DNA of 64,000 bases, taken from the NCBI GenBank assembly GCA_050305935.1, contig JBNLGG010000007.1:1-64000 (forward strand), given 5' to 3'. Shown piece by piece: positions 27,044 to 35,543 of the stretch. Position 1 is the first letter of the stretch, and the number at the start of each line of letters is the position of its first letter. The translations under genes and the position numbers were made by a program. Source of the DNA: CAJXNP01 sp050305935 (GTDB taxonomy: Bacteria > Bacteroidota > Bacteroidia > Cytophagales > Cyclobacteriaceae). A model generated the notes under the pieces. It did no database searches. It had not been told where the DNA came from and saw nothing but the letters and a program-made list of their open reading frames with translations.

Positions 27044-27577
27044 ATGAAAAAGATGTTAATTGCTGCAATAGCAATCGTGTTTGCTACTGCATTTCACACT
27101 ACACAAGCTCAATTCAATCCTTATGCTGACCATGCAAAAATGCTGACCGCCGGAGTCGGGATATCAGGATGGGGCGTTCCCATTTTTGTACGCTTCGAAG
27201 CACCCGTTGCAGATAATATCACGGTAGGCGGAGGTCTTTCGTATCAATCAACAAGCGAAAATTTCGTGGGTTACAAATGGCGTCACACCATCTTCGGTTT
27301 AACCGGACGGGGCAGCTACCATTTTAATGAGCTTCTTGAAGCAAATAACGACTGGGATTTTTATGCCGGCTTAGGATTGGGATATTACTTTTGGAACACC
27401 ACCTATAATGATTCAGGTACTTCCATTACCTGGTCAGGCACTAACTACGGCGGATTCTCCCTGGGAATTCACTTAGGCGCCCGATACTTTGTAAGTGAAA
27501 AAGTTGGCCTTAACCTCGAAGTAGGTGGAGGGACCGTACTTGGAGGTGCAACCTTTGGTGCGACCTTTATGCTATAA
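27044..27577 (+). CDS. Small outer-membrane beta-barrel protein
   Basis: 177 aa. Signal peptide about 1-22 (MKKMLIAAIAIVFATAFHTT then QAQ). Mature sequence rich in Gly and aromatic residues in strand-like alternation (FYAGLGLGYYFWNTTY, GGFSLGIHLGARYF) and ending FGATFML. Similar in kind to the divergent barrel at 26357-26842 but not an obvious duplicate. Ends at a clear terminator. Confidence 0.8.
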   Translation: MKKMLIAAIAIVFATAFHTTQAQFNPYADHAKMLTAGVGISGWGVPIFVRFEAPVADNITVGGGLSYQSTSENFVGYKWRHTIFGLTGRGSYHFNELLEANNDWDFYAGLGLGYYFWNTTYNDSGTSITWSGTNYGGFSLGIHLGARYFVSEKVGLNLEVGGGTVLGGATFGATFML

Positions 27578-27600
27578 AAAAGAAACACAAATTATTCCAT

Positions 27601-27630
27601 AAAGGAGGCTCCATGCCTCCTTTTTTATTT
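27601..27630 (+). terminator. Rho-independent terminator
   Basis: Perfect 9-bp stem AAAGGAGGC (27601-27609) and GCCTCCTTT (27615-27623), 5-nt loop, followed by six T. It ends the barrel gene and overlaps the last bases of the convergent oxidoreductase gene, whose stop is at 27625. Confidence 0.85.
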
Positions 27631-28632
27631 TGTTACATTCTCCCATTTGCCACTTTTCCCGGCCCTGAACACTGCTTCGATGGTTGCAATATTTCCCAGC
27701 GCATTTTCCAATGGGACAGGTACTTCGCTGTCGTCCAGGATTGCCCGGCTAAACGCATCACCCTGTACCTGATATTGATTGTTCACCGGATGGTTAATGA
27801 CAATTTCATTTACACCATCGAATGTTCCCTCATTAATTGTCACTCGGCAAGGTTTATTGCCAGGCGCGTTAAAAGGAATTTCTATTTCCAATCTTTTTTT
27901 GTCACCAAAAAAGGTCATCCGCTGATGGGAAACCAATTGTGTACTGACATGAAAGGAAGCCATACCGGATGGATATTCCAGCAGAACGGATGCAAGAATA
28001 TCTGTGCCAAACTCCGGGTCGTAAGCAACCTGCGCCGCCACCCTGACGGGATCTTCACCAAACACGTGTCGTGAAGTATGTATAGGATAGCATCCAATGT
28101 CCCACATAGCCCCTCCACCATATTCTGCAACGTTTCGAATATTTCCTTTGTCAACATTGTGGTAGCTGAAAAAGCCCTGGGCAATTTTTAATGTGCCTAA
28201 TTCGCCCGACTGGATTCGACGAACAGCATCTACCCATTGGGGATTTGTATGAACCATAAATGCTTCACCCACTTTGACTTTATATTGATCCCTGAGTCTG
28301 ATCAGGTATTTTACTTCTTCTGTTTTTAAAACCAATGGCTTTTCACACAGCACATGTTTGCCCGCTTTAATAGCCTTTTCTGTCCATTCCAGGTGCAAGT
28401 GGTTGGGAAGAGGATTATAAACGGCATCAATTTCCGGGTCAGCCAGAAGCTCTTCATATGATCCATAAAATCGCGGTATACCCAGCTCATCGGCGGCTTT
28501 TTTGGCAGATTCCGGATTCCTCGAACTGATTGCCGCGATTTCCGCAAACTCACACTGTTGCATAGCCGGGATGACCTGCTTCGAGCCTATATTGGCGGTA
28601 CTGATCACTCCCCATTTTACTTTTTGGAACAT
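27625..28632 (-). CDS. Gfo/Idh/MocA-family oxidoreductase
   Basis: 335 aa NAD(P)-dependent sugar-type dehydrogenase. Rossmann start WGVISTANIGSKQVIPAM (7-24), the conserved EKP motif in CEKPLVL (about 95), and the C-terminal beta-sheet domain with GGAMWDIGCYPIH, where Asp/His would be near the substrate. Likely acts on a sugar, inositol or dihydrodiol derivative. Its start is 3 nt after the stop of the MarR-family gene, so the regulator and enzyme are one operon. Confidence 0.9.
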   Translation of the reverse strand: MFQKVKWGVISTANIGSKQVIPAMQQCEFAEIAAISSRNPESAKKAADELGIPRFYGSYEELLADPEIDAVYNPLPNHLHLEWTEKAIKAGKHVLCEKPLVLKTEEVKYLIRLRDQYKVKVGEAFMVHTNPQWVDAVRRIQSGELGTLKIAQGFFSYHNVDKGNIRNVAEYGGGAMWDIGCYPIHTSRHVFGEDPVRVAAQVAYDPEFGTDILASVLLEYPSGMASFHVSTQLVSHQRMTFFGDKKRLEIEIPFNAPGNKPCRVTINEGTFDGVNEIVINHPVNNQYQVQGDAFSRAILDDSEVPVPLENALGNIATIEAVFRAGKSGKWENVTK

Positions 28633-28635
28633 GGT

Positions 28636-29250
28636 TTATTGGGTTAAAATTTTTTCTTCAAAATCCGGGCAATCTAAGCGAATGTCTTCCTTCGCCAAAG
28701 CAAATTTCAACAGGCGGCAATAGTCGGAGTTGTCGCCCTTCTCAAAGTACTTGCAATTGAAACACATGCGCTGCACCTTTAATATACCTGCTTTGTTAAA
28801 ATGATGGATCAGTTTGGTCATACCATCCCAGATACCCAACTTTGAATTTTCATCCAGACGTTGTACCTGTTCGTGCAGCGGCTGAATATAGCCTTCCAGT
28901 TGATCTAATATTCGCTTGCCCTTAAAACTCAACTGCAATGAAAAGCTTCGGGAATCACTAGGGTGCGGAATTTTATCCAATAAATCTTTATAATATAAAA
29001 CCCTGACTGTATCGCTAATGGTGGGCTTGGTCACATTGAATTCTTTCGCCAGGTGGCTTACCGTGCAAAGATTTCCCTTGTGATGCTCGATGAATAAAAG
29101 GACCTGGATTTGAATTGGGCTTAATTGCAAATCTTTTGCCACCGACCACTGAAGTGATTTGATGAGGTCGGCCATTCTTTCCATCGCGATAACTATTTTC
29201 GCATCCAACTGCTGATTTTGATGTTCGAGATTAAAAGGCGAGTCATTCAT
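28636..29250 (-). CDS. MarR-family regulator with Cys-rich C-terminal tail
   Basis: 204 aa. Winged helix-turn-helix about 43-125 (LSPIQIQVLLFI, VSHLAKEFNVTKPTISDTVRVL, wing KIPHPSDSRSFSL). After the dimerisation helix, the tail has C163-x2-C166-x11-C178-x15-C194, a set able to bind a metal or Fe-S cluster; C62 lies in the DNA-binding domain. Longer than the usual 140-150 aa of MarR proteins because of this tail. It probably represses or senses for its own operon with the oxidoreductase; the signal is unknown. Confidence 0.85.
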   Translation of the reverse strand: MNDSPFNLEHQNQQLDAKIVIAMERMADLIKSLQWSVAKDLQLSPIQIQVLLFIEHHKGNLCTVSHLAKEFNVTKPTISDTVRVLYYKDLLDKIPHPSDSRSFSLQLSFKGKRILDQLEGYIQPLHEQVQRLDENSKLGIWDGMTKLIHHFNKAGILKVQRMCFNCKYFEKGDNSDYCRLLKFALAKEDIRLDCPDFEEKILTQ

Positions 29251-29288
29251 ATTAGAAACAGGGACTGTAATTTTTTTCCTGATTTAAA

Positions 29289-29308
29289 ACTAATGATTGT
29301 TAATTAGT
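29289..29308. promoter_or_regulatory. Candidate MarR operator
   Basis: ACTAAT (29289-29294) and ATTAGT (29303-29308) form a 20-bp interrupted palindrome, of the size MarR dimers bind. It is 39 bp upstream of the MarR start (29250), within the expected promoter. Autoregulation is inferred from position only. Confidence 0.45.
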
Positions 29309-29668
29309 GATCCTAACCATGGGGGAAAATTATTTAAAGCTCACCACTTCCAACTCAAAAATTATTCACCTGGATCCTTTTCCCATTCCCAGCTACGAAT
29401 TCCAGAACTGCCTTAACATCTACAGTTTTTGTCTTTGGAATCTAGTTTTTTGTCTTCTCCCACATGTACTATGGAAAGGTCAAACCAGGCGAAATCCACA
29501 AAATGGATCCCATCTTCCCCTGTCCTTGAGTAAACAGGGCACCCTGCATGATAGAAAGTTTAGTTTTCATTGTTGGTATATTCTTATTAACAATTAATCG
29601 GAAGCACTATTTGTTAGGCTTCCGAACTTTAAATGTATATCTTCCACAGATATTCATTTTTGTTTCTT
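29309..29668. other. Intergenic region with no supported gene
   Basis: 360 bp between the MarR promoter and the end of the redoxin/T9SS gene. A 96-codon frame (29307-29597) has no known domain or signal peptide and is not supported. Nothing else stands out. Confidence 0.5.
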
Positions 29669-30520
29669 TTACCGTTGCACCAGGATTTTTTTGACAATCA
29701 TTCCTTCTGAAGAGCTAAGTCGCATGATGTACAGGCCATCACTTACAAAAGGAAACTCCACCTGTATCGGATCGTCGGATTGTTTTTCCAATTGAGTTTG
29801 AAAAATATGCTGTCCGTTCATGTTGTAAAGGTCGACGTCATAATCACCGGATGGGAGCAGCTCTCCATTGATAAAAAGGGAATTTCGTACAGGGTTCGGG
29901 AATACAAGATGATCGGAACGATGGGAAGAAGACAGTTCGCCCAGACCTGTGACGGTGCCATCCATTGGTGGTTCTTCCATGGGCGGTTCTTCCATCGGCG
30001 GTTCTTCCATGGGTGGAGGACCTTCATTCAGCAATTGGTCGATTACATTTGCAGCCTGCTGAACGACGGTCGGTGTCGCGTCGGAGGTAGCTTTAAATTT
30101 TATCACCCCCGCCTTATCGATAATTACAATTCGGTCATAGGTCGTCTGATATGAGTCTTCCACAGCGCTTCCTTTGAGGCAAAGTTGATACTGAACTCCG
30201 GTGCTTGATTGAAAATTCTGGACCCCCGCACTATTTCCATCCCAGGTGTCGATGCCCACTGCCACAAAATCGGGATTGTTTTTATATACTTCGTAAATCC
30301 CACTCTGGGTGTTGGGGCCATTCGCCAGACAATGCGGGCAGGCATACCCAAAGAAAAAAATGAAAACAACTTTCCCTTGATATGCTGCCAGGTTGAACGT
30401 CCCACCATTCAATTTATTTAAGGTGAAATTCGGTGCAGCGCTACCGACATTTTGAGCGCTGGCACCAGTCACCCACATGATGGGAATTAAAACAAAGAAG
30501 GCGATAAATATCTTTTTCAT
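29669..30520 (-). CDS. Redoxin-fold protein with type IX secretion sorting domain
   Basis: 283 aa. Signal peptide about 1-22; a TlpA/AhpC-TSA-like domain about 25-165 with the CxxC motif GYACPHC (C61, C64); a linker of PPMEE repeats (about 173-190); and a C-terminal type A T9SS sorting domain about 207-283 (VFPNPVRNSLFINGE, YDVDLYNMNGQHIF, GLYIMRLSSSEGMIVKKILVQ). It is therefore exported through the T9SS to the surface, unusual for a thiol-redox domain. Third gene of an operon with a TlpA-like protein and DUF6029, 11 nt after the latter. Confidence 0.88.
   Translation of the reverse strand: MKKIFIAFFVLIPIMWVTGASAQNVGSAAPNFTLNKLNGGTFNLAAYQGKVVFIFFFGYACPHCLANGPNTQSGIYEVYKNNPDFVAVGIDTWDGNSAGVQNFQSSTGVQYQLCLKGSAVEDSYQTTYDRIVIIDKAGVIKFKATSDATPTVVQQAANVIDQLLNEGPPPMEEPPMEEPPMEEPPMDGTVTGLGELSSSHRSDHLVFPNPVRNSLFINGELLPSGDYDVDLYNMNGQHIFQTQLEKQSDDPIQVEFPFVSDGLYIMRLSSSEGMIVKKILVQR
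29961..30020. repeat. 15-bp coding tandem repeat (4 units)
   Basis: Four 15-bp units (29961-29975, 29976-29990, 29991-30005, 30006-30020) encode the PPMEE linker of the redoxin/T9SS protein. The middle units differ by single bases. As 15 is a multiple of 3, copy change alters linker length without breaking the frame. Confidence 0.8.
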
Positions 30521-30531
30521 AATACCAGATT

Positions 30532-32037
30532 TTAAAATCGTGAATGTATTCGCAACTCAATCCCCTCAAAGTCCAGGACATCGTAACACACACCGGAGTT
30601 ACAGGCCGGACCACCACGCCTTTTTCCAACAAATAAGGTAAAGATATTTTTATTGTTAGGACGGTAGCTGAAAGACGTTGCAGGGAAAAAGTTACGTGTT
30701 TTGTTTTCTTGCAAAAGAATCGGGTCAGCGCTCACTTCCAGTAAAACAGTACCGCTAAACTTCGAAGCTTTTGCCAATGTGTAAGCCGCATACCAGTTGG
30801 AAAATAGGGAAGAAGTTATGTTTTCCCGGTTGATTTGTTGCCATTCCAGTTCGAAAGTGGAAGTGGTCTTTTTGTGGTTTAAGTCAATATTCGCTCCCAG
30901 GGCGTAGCGGTATTTTTCATTGACCAGGGGATCTTGCGCATAGTCGCTATATAATTTAGCAAACACCTGTTCCTTATAATAAAACTGGTATTCGGCAAAG
31001 TATTCATTGAATACCGGGTTGTTTCCTTCCGATATCATGTTTTTAGCCAACGATGTGTTAAAGGTCAGCAAGCCTCCCGATGGCGTACTATAGTAAACCT
31101 CCACCTGGTAGCCGCTTTCATCATTTAAATTAGGAACGTGTGTACTTCTGTTGAGTGTTTTATAAGAATGCTCCTTTACCAAAGTGGGAGGATCATTTAT
31201 ACCGGCACCCAAGGAAAAGTTGTGGTAATTCTTATACTCAGCACTTATCCCAAAATTGAGGGCGGCATAGTTCACGCCCAGGTACCCGGCATAGGAGTCA
31301 TCATCAGAAAAGAGGTCAATATCGCTTTCAGGTTTTTTTGCCAATTCACCGTATACCGAGAAGTTGTTTGCGATAAGCCCATCATAACTTAAGGAGACAT
31401 AATGATCGTATACTTTACTATTTTGATCGAGCAAATCCTCTCGCGTGTGAAGCATATACCTCGTAGCGACGGTTTGTTTCCCGAGTCGCACACTAGCCTC
31501 CAGCGCATCGACCAGGTCAGGCCGTCGCTCACTTATATCATCGATAGTAGGTGGAAGTGCGACATCAAGCACCTCGCCATGGAGCAACATGAGCTCAAAC
31601 TTCTTTAGTTTCAGTTTTACATTCGCACCAAGAAGATCGCGGTAAAATCCATAGCGGGTGCGATAACCCCGCGTTTCCCAAATGGAGGAGGGGATGTCAT
31701 ATGTCCTCAGCAATATTCCCCGGCCAAGGGAAATAAATTGATTTCCCACTGTTACATCCAATATTTTTGAATTGTACTGTGCGCGCACCTGGCTAAAACG
31801 GAAATACTTGCTGTCATTGAAGGATGGATAATAGCCTTCTATCCGGCTTTGCACACTAAACCGCTTGTAGCGGAGCGTGAGATTAAGTTGATCATAAAAT
31901 GAATACTGGTCTTTTGGTTCCAACTGGGGCAAGTTTCCCAATTGTGCTTCCATCAGATTTGACCCATTAAATTGTACCTGTGCGACCAAGGCAATTGGGA
32001 AAAGCAGGATAAGAAAAGTAGTTGCTGATTTACTCAT
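30532..32037 (-). CDS. DUF6029-family outer-membrane beta-barrel protein
   Basis: 501 aa with a signal peptide (about 1-19, ending ALVAQ). Long alternating beta-strand pattern (FSVQSRIEGYYP, FEGIELRIHSRF at the end) fits a large barrel; it resembles the Bacteroidota DUF6029 family, function unknown. The only two cysteines are C479 and C484 near the C-terminus (GPACNSGVCYDV), so a single loop disulfide is likely. It overlaps the upstream TlpA-like gene by 8 nt and precedes a redoxin/T9SS gene, linking it to thiol chemistry or transport. Confidence 0.8.
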   Translation of the reverse strand: MSKSATTFLILLFPIALVAQVQFNGSNLMEAQLGNLPQLEPKDQYSFYDQLNLTLRYKRFSVQSRIEGYYPSFNDSKYFRFSQVRAQYNSKILDVTVGNQFISLGRGILLRTYDIPSSIWETRGYRTRYGFYRDLLGANVKLKLKKFELMLLHGEVLDVALPPTIDDISERRPDLVDALEASVRLGKQTVATRYMLHTREDLLDQNSKVYDHYVSLSYDGLIANNFSVYGELAKKPESDIDLFSDDDSYAGYLGVNYAALNFGISAEYKNYHNFSLGAGINDPPTLVKEHSYKTLNRSTHVPNLNDESGYQVEVYYSTPSGGLLTFNTSLAKNMISEGNNPVFNEYFAEYQFYYKEQVFAKLYSDYAQDPLVNEKYRYALGANIDLNHKKTTSTFELEWQQINRENITSSLFSNWYAAYTLAKASKFSGTVLLEVSADPILLQENKTRNFFPATSFSYRPNNKNIFTLFVGKRRGGPACNSGVCYDVLDFEGIELRIHSRF

Positions 32038-32518
32038 TCCCCAAACTTAATTCCTCCAGTTTTCGTCTCAGTTCCTTCTCCTCTCCCGGAACAAACCCCT
32101 CATGGGTATACACTACCTTGCCATCGGAATCCAGAATGATAAAAGTTGGCAGCACGGACACATTGAGGGCGGTCATCAGCTCCTGCTCCACATCCAATAT
32201 GACCGGGTAATCAATCCCCTTCGAAAGGGCAAAGGGTCGTACTTTTGCCAAATTCCGCGGACTATCCACGTCCACGCCAATTATTGTAACCCCTTTCTCA
32301 ACAAACTCATCGTTTAGTTTTACTATTTCCGGGATCGACTTCACACAAGGTTTGCACCATGTTGCCCAAAAGTCGAGGACGGTAAATTTTTCCCCCTTTG
32401 TGTCCTGGATAGAAATGTAATTCCCTTCAAGATCTTTGTATTGGCTATAGAGATAAGATTGACCATACGCCTGAATGCCTATAGAAAAGAAAATAATCGC
32501 GGTTGTACTGATTTTCAT
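32030..32518 (-). CDS. TlpA-like periplasmic thioredoxin-family protein
   Basis: 162 aa from the ATG at 32518, which starts a signal peptide (MKISTTAIIFFSIGIQAYGQ); an in-frame ATG at 32563 would bury it. Thioredoxin active site FWATWCKPC (C55, C58), cis-Pro in SVLPTFIILD, and the TlpA-type insert. Likely reduces or exchanges disulfides in periplasmic proteins, or delivers reductant. First gene of the TlpA/DUF6029/redoxin operon. Confidence 0.88.
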   Translation of the reverse strand: MKISTTAIIFFSIGIQAYGQSYLYSQYKDLEGNYISIQDTKGEKFTVLDFWATWCKPCVKSIPEIVKLNDEFVEKGVTIIGVDVDSPRNLAKVRPFALSKGIDYPVILDVEQELMTALNVSVLPTFIILDSDGKVVYTHEGFVPGEEKELRRKLEELSLGNE

Positions 32519-32750
32519 GGAAAAGTCGGTTCTGTTAAAAGCCATTAGATACTGGTAATCCATCAGAACATCTATCCCAGGGAAGACATTTCAAGGATTA
32601 ATGACCAATACTAGCCAGAAGACTTCACGAAAGTATCACGGAAAGGTGGAGATTTGATTTATTAACTTTCGTCCTTCGCTGGAGCTATAACTTCGGTGGG
32701 TAAAGGTGATATATTTTTATAGGATACATTGAATTGTGTAAAAATATACC

Positions 32751-33092
32751 TTACATCAACTCTAACACCCTCTCAGGTGGCCTACCGATCACAGCTTTGC
32801 CATTTTGAATCACGATGGGCCGCTCGATGAGCTTTGGATTTTCTGTCATGATGGTGATCCACTCGTCATCCGAAAAATTTTTTCCTTTATAGTTCTCTTT
32901 AAAAATGGCTTCGCCCTTTCGAAGTAGGTCTGCTGGTTTAATACCCAATAAACCGATTACCTCTTTAAGCTCCGCTACAGTTGGTGGATTATTCAGGTAT
33001 TCAATGATCTCTACGTCCTTGCCGGCTTCCTGAATAAGCTGAAGGGTTTCACGGCTCTTTGTACATCGTGGATTGTGATAGATTTTCATCAT
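32751..33092 (-). CDS. arsC: ArsC-family reductase (glutaredoxin-like arsenate reductase)
   Basis: 113 aa. IYHNPRCTKSRETL places the redox Cys at C10, and the downstream RPIVIQNGKAVIGRPPE holds the Arg residues of the ArsC active site. Family members reduce arsenate with glutathione/glutaredoxin, or are related YffB/Spx-like proteins; no ars operon genes are nearby, so arsenic resistance is only the nominal role. Two ATG codons (33092, 33089) are adjacent. Confidence 0.85.
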   Translation of the reverse strand: MMKIYHNPRCTKSRETLQLIQEAGKDVEIIEYLNNPPTVAELKEVIGLLGIKPADLLRKGEAIFKENYKGKNFSDDEWITIMTENPKLIERPIVIQNGKAVIGRPPERVLELM

Positions 33093-33472
33093 TTTTCTGG
33101 TGAAATTGTTTCAACTGTAAAAAGTGGCAAGTTAAAAACTCACACATAAAAAACCTGATACAATGGTCTAAAATCAGGCTTTGCTTGATTTAATCAACAT
33201 TCTATTCCGCATAAATGGTATCGAAACCAAGATCTGGAAACAAATTCCCGTCAAAATGTAGCTTACCGTTGCCTAACCCAGGGCATTGATTTCCTTTACA
33301 ATGGCAACCCGTAGGAAACCTACTTCTTCAGTAGCAGATTGTGCATAATCAAAATTCAACATCAATCCTGAAGCAATTAGAAATAATTTTTTCATTGGAT
33401 TTTCTGATGCTAAATTGCGTGCGTTTGAGTAGTGCACAATTAAATAGATTTTTAGATTATATATCAGTCAAT
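33093..33472. other. Intergenic region upstream of comB
   Basis: 380 bp. An in-frame extension of comB from 33341 (44 residues, no family similarity) is judged non-coding. A small inverted repeat, CCTGAT (33154-33159)/ATCAGG (33173-33178), lies near the arsC promoter; it is short and may be chance. Confidence 0.5.
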
Positions 33473-34198
33473 ATGTCCTCCAAAATTGAAATTTGCTTTT
33501 CCCCGAAATTATATGAATACCGACTGATCAAAGAAAATTTCATCGGCATCGTGGCAGACATCTTTCGGGCGACCACATCTATTTGCGCGGCGATGGACTA
33601 TGGCATTTCCAGCGTCATTCCAGTCGCTGGTCTTGACGAGGCCAAAAGGAAAAAGGAGGAGGGCTATCTGGTGGCTTGCGAACGTGACGGAAAGCTCCTG
33701 GACTTTGCCGACATCGGGAATTCACCTTCTGATTTTTTTGTGGAAAAGCTGAAAGGTCAACCAGTTGTGTTCTCCACCACAAATGGGACGAAGGCCATTA
33801 ACCTGGTGGCGGAAGAAGCTGATGAAGTGCTGGTTGGGGCCTTTATGAATGTCGCTGCCATCGCTGATCATTTGATCGAAAAAAATGAAAACGTCGTAAT
33901 ACTCTGTGCTTCGTGGAAAAACCTGTTTAACCTGGAAGATACTTTATTTGGCGGTGCGCTGGCCGAAAAATTACTGGATGCCGGGTTTACCACCGAGTGT
34001 GATTCCGCCAGGGCGGCGTACGACCTCTGGCAACTTGCAAAACCTGACCTGGCTGAATACTTGAGAAAATCCTCCCACCGAAACCGCTTGAACCACCTGC
34101 TGACCGAAGACGACTACCTGCTGAGCGTTTCACAAAACACCAGCCGAACAATCCCCATTTTTAGAGAGGGAGTGCTTTTCCCTTTTGTGCAAGAGTGA
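33473..34198 (+). CDS. comB: 2-phosphosulfolactate phosphatase family protein (ComB)
   Basis: 241 aa from the ATG at 33473, where similarity starts (MSSKIEICFSPKLYEYRL). Family residues are IVADIFRATTSICAA, FSTTNGTKAI and CASWKNLFNLEDTLFGGAL, including the acidic Mg-binding region. ComB removes phosphate from 2-phosphosulfolactate in coenzyme M synthesis in methanogens; bacterial homologues may serve sulfolactate metabolism. No other comA/comC-type genes lie nearby, so the substrate is uncertain. Confidence 0.88.
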   Translation: MSSKIEICFSPKLYEYRLIKENFIGIVADIFRATTSICAAMDYGISSVIPVAGLDEAKRKKEEGYLVACERDGKLLDFADIGNSPSDFFVEKLKGQPVVFSTTNGTKAINLVAEEADEVLVGAFMNVAAIADHLIEKNENVVILCASWKNLFNLEDTLFGGALAEKLLDAGFTTECDSARAAYDLWQLAKPDLAEYLRKSSHRNRLNHLLTEDDYLLSVSQNTSRTIPIFREGVLFPFVQE

Positions 34199-34552
34199 AT
34201 TAGTTATTGGGATTAGGATGGCAAGGGCGAAGAGGTAAGAGAAGAGGGCTGGGATAAGCGGGGAGGGTCAGAAGACCAAAGTCTCATCATGACAATTGTC
34301 AATCCCTGGGTAAGTTTGACGCGTTGTCAATTTCAAAACGATTGGACGATCATGAGCCACAGTCCCTGTTTTTGGTTTTATTTTGACTTGCAATAAACCT
34401 AATTCAGGGGATGACAGAACCCCATCCAATGACCCAATGCCCAATACCAACTCCCATTCCACCCTTGCCAGGGTCTACGACAGGAGGAAACGTTTTAACT
34501 TTTTTTCAAATAAGTTGTAACTTTTCTTTCTGCAAATCATCTCCTCATTGAA
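34199..34552. other. Intergenic region upstream of the sigma-factor operon
   Basis: 354 bp, with patches of purine-rich and CCCAAT/CCAAT-rich sequence (about 34420-34470). A T-rich stretch at 34500-34540 just before the sigma gene probably holds its promoter, perhaps autoregulated as in many ECF systems. No conserved element could be fixed. Confidence 0.4.
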
Positions 34553-35068
34553 ATGACCATCGAATCGTTTACTTCCGAGGTGTTGCCATTGCGGGATAAG
34601 CTTTACCGATATGCCAAGTGCATTGTGGGTGATGCAGACCACGCAAAGGATGTTGTCCAGGAGACCATGTTGAAAATATGGGAAAAGAGAGATGAGGCCT
34701 CACATATTCAAAATATGGAAGCCTGGTGCATGACGATCACCAGGAACAATGCGCTGGTAAAATTTAGATTGAAAGATTATCAAAATACGCCCTTGGAAGT
34801 AGCAGGTGAATTCCGGGATGCGGGAAAATCGCCCGTGGAAGCCCTGGAAAGCTCGGAAGTAAAGGCTCAAATCGATTCGGTCATTATGCAATTGCCCCTA
34901 AAGATCAAGGAGGTTTTTCAGTTGCGTGAAGTAGAGGGCTGTTCTTACAAGGAGATCAGCGATATCACCGGGTATGAACTTTCAGATGTCAAGGTTTGTA
35001 TTTTCCGCGCACGAAAGTTGCTTCAGGAAAAACTCCTAAAAATATATGACTATGCGAAAAACGGATGA
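34553..35068 (+). CDS. ECF-type RNA polymerase sigma factor
   Basis: 171 aa. Sigma-70 region 2 about 10-80 (LYRYAKCIVGDADHAKDVVQ, LKIWEK), region 4 about 115-165 (LPLKIKEVFQLREVEGCSYKEI, VKVCIFRARKLLQEKL). First gene of a run with overlapping ends: anti-sigma (overlap 23 nt), two DUF4252 genes, and an ABC exporter. It presumably redirects RNA polymerase to this or related promoters when released from its partner. Confidence 0.92.
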   Translation: MTIESFTSEVLPLRDKLYRYAKCIVGDADHAKDVVQETMLKIWEKRDEASHIQNMEAWCMTITRNNALVKFRLKDYQNTPLEVAGEFRDAGKSPVEALESSEVKAQIDSVIMQLPLKIKEVFQLREVEGCSYKEISDITGYELSDVKVCIFRARKLLQEKLLKIYDYAKNG

Positions 35069-35543
35069 GTTGTTAAAAAAATATTGGGAGGGAAAAACCA
35101 CTCTCGATGAGGAAAACTGGTTGAAAGAGCACGTTGATTGGGACGGAAGCAAGTCGGGCAGTGAGATATACTTTAATCACCTTAAAAATAAATCGGAAGA
35201 GAAAATCACAGACGGTGATTTTGACAAACAGGTATTGGATCAAATCAACCAACAAAAAACAAAAACCCGGTCCTTTCCAGGCAACTATTGGCGGGTCGCT
35301 GCAGCTTTCATTCTTCTGATCACCGCCGGTATTGTCTTGAACAAATTAACCCCCGATAAGCCGAGGGAAAAACTTACGGGTAACGAAATAGTCATTGTCG
35401 ATACCTATGATGATCCTGAAAAAGCTTATGAGGAAACCAAAAAAGCGCTGATGTTCCTTTCCGGAAAATTAAATGAAGGCGCGGCGTACACATTGGAAAT
35501 CAAAAAATTTAATGAGTCACAAGAAATTTTGAAAAACGAATGA
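35046..35543 (+). CDS. Putative anti-sigma factor, single-pass membrane protein
   Basis: 165 aa. Cytoplasmic N-domain about 1-80 (TDELLKKYWEGKTTLDEENWLKEH, the short helix pattern of Bacteroidota anti-sigma proteins), one membrane segment about 84-101 (VAAAFILLITAGIVLNKL), then a periplasmic tail. The ATG at 35046 overlaps the sigma gene by 23 nt; an ATG two codons on is possible. No zinc-binding HxxxCxxC motif is present. The role is inferred from position and topology. Confidence 0.75.
   Translation: MTMRKTDELLKKYWEGKTTLDEENWLKEHVDWDGSKSGSEIYFNHLKNKSEEKITDGDFDKQVLDQINQQKTKTRSFPGNYWRVAAAFILLITAGIVLNKLTPDKPREKLTGNEIVIVDTYDDPEKAYEETKKALMFLSGKLNEGAAYTLEIKKFNESQEILKNE

Noticed and set aside
29307..29597. 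96-aa open frame between the MarR and redoxin genes
   Set aside because: No signal peptide or domain; it starts inside the candidate MarR operator.
33341..33472. 44-residue N-terminal extension of comB
   Set aside because: Family similarity begins at the ATG at 33473; the extension has no features.
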